Below, one piece after another: positions 63,555 through 64,000 of a stretch of DNA of 64,000 nt (position 1 is the first letter of the stretch; the number at the start of each line of letters is the position of its first letter). Source of the DNA: an uncultured Oscillospiraceae bacterium (GTDB taxonomy: Bacteria; Bacillota; Clostridia; Oscillospirales; Oscillospiraceae); assembly GCA_947629915.1 (NCBI GenBank), contig CANRFN010000008.1:24446-88445 (forward strand), written 5' to 3'. A program made the position numbers and the translations under genes. The notes beneath the pieces were generated by a model, which was not told the origin of the DNA, did no database searches, and saw nothing but the letters and a program-made list of their open reading frames with translations.

Positions 63555-63932
63555 CTACGCCAAATCAAGCGGACTCCACTGGTCCCGCCACCGGATCACC
63601 GGCTTATCCCCCTGCCACTCCATGGGCAGCCAGACATAGCGGGAGATGCTGGTGTTCTCCGTGTGGATCTGGAGCTTGCCCGGCAGCGGGACCGCCGCCT
63701 TGGGGGACAGGTCCGGCCGGTAGTCCTGGAAGTGCCGCTCCATGCCGGCGATGATCTGCTTTGCCATGGGCTTCACATACCACTGGGGCATCCAGCGATC
63801 TGCGCAGGCGATGTACTGCTCGGTGCCGGGGATCTGGATCACAGAGGTGATCTGGGAGCTGAACGAGGTGTTGCTGTCGTCCCCAAGGAAGGGGTCCCCC
63901 AGGTCTGTGTATTCCCCATGGGGAGTATCTAT
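63555..63932 (-). pseudogene. C-terminal remnant of a GH43-type glycosidase
   Basis: The frame reads PHGEYTDLGDPFLGDDSNTS, then FSSQITSVIQIPGTEQYIAC and ADRWMPQWYVKP, a pattern of GH43 arabinofuranosidase/xylosidase C-terminal parts. It ends in a normal stop and terminator. On the minus strand the frame is closed by TGA at 63935-63933, and no start codon with a ribosome binding site lies near that point. A family member needs about 200 or more further residues upstream. The gene is therefore truncated or broken here, or its first part lies in another frame beyond the edge. Confidence 0.7.
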
Positions 63933-63941
63933 TCAGTCAGC

Positions 63942-63980
63942 CCAGGGGATTTGTGGATCATCCACGAATCCCCTGGTTTT
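63942..63980 (+). terminator. Terminator-like hairpin next to the GH43 breakpoint
   Basis: CCAGGGGATT pairs with AATCCCCTGG, continued by a GTGGA/TCCAC stem, followed by TTTTG on the plus strand. No plus-strand gene in view ends here, so it may belong to an inserted element whose body lies outside the window. Confidence 0.6.
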
Positions 63981-64000
63981 GTTGTAACTGCCACAAAGAA

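Overview
The window reads as a chromosomal stretch of a GC-rich Clostridia bacterium, most likely of the Oscillospiraceae / Flavonifractor-Lawsonibacter type. This placement is an inference. It rests on strong AGGAGG ribosome binding sites, TTGACA/TATAAT promoters with 17-bp spacers, a Gram-positive FtsEX-PcsB division cassette, the rpmG-secE-nusG-rplKAJL order, TTG/GTG starts, and large peptide-transport operons.

Layout. 1-5.9 kb: the end of a PucR-type regulator, then ftsE-ftsX-PcsB-like hydrolase-S41 protease-PARG-like protein on the plus strand. 6.1-9.5 kb: a stand-alone tyrosine recombinase, ruvX and a kinase-CYTH fusion, all minus. 9.7-14.1 kb: a 1,438-residue leucine-rich-repeat protein that is an internal duplication. 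14.1-18.8 kb: a minus-strand metabolic group (Gfo/Idh/MocA oxidoreductase, an unknown protein, GlgX-type debranching enzyme, 2-hydroxyacid dehydrogenase). 18.9-23.3 kb: a self-contained two-gene unit with its own promoter and terminator, made of a PLD-like/SNF2 helicase and a DUF4391-like partner, which looks like a candidate phage-defence module. 23.5-25 kb: an MBL-fold lipoprotein and a gamma-glutamylcyclotransferase-like protein. 25-28.8 kb: rpmG-secE-nusG-rplK-rplA-rplJ-rplL with a structured leader before rpmG and an L10 leader with its own promoter before rplJ. 29-36.3 kb: UvrD-like helicase, HD-domain hydrolase, and a hybrid histidine kinase followed by a degenerate HD-GYP protein. 36.3-39 kb: two small genes, nagB and an RpiR regulator.

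39.8-62.3 kb is the most unusual part. Two complete oligopeptide (Opp/Dpp) ABC operons face away from each other. Both are enlarged: the binding lipoproteins have 938 and 775 residues, one permease in each operon carries a very large extracytoplasmic insert (OppC in the left operon, OppB in the right one), three of the four ATPases carry lysine/glutamate-rich helical inserts at three different places in the fold, and the fourth ATPase has two C-terminal membrane helices. The 4-kb gap between the operons is visibly A/T-richer. It holds a lone tyrosine recombinase and three copies of the palindrome ATTTGTGCTACAAAT. Two of these copies sit in inverted orientation, share seven further bases, and bracket the recombinase. 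This arrangement could be an invertible switch or a set of shared operators for the two transporters.

62.5-64 kb: a phosphoribosyltransferase-like gene and the C-terminal remnant of a GH43 glycosidase cut off near the window edge. No rRNA, complete tRNA or CRISPR array was found.
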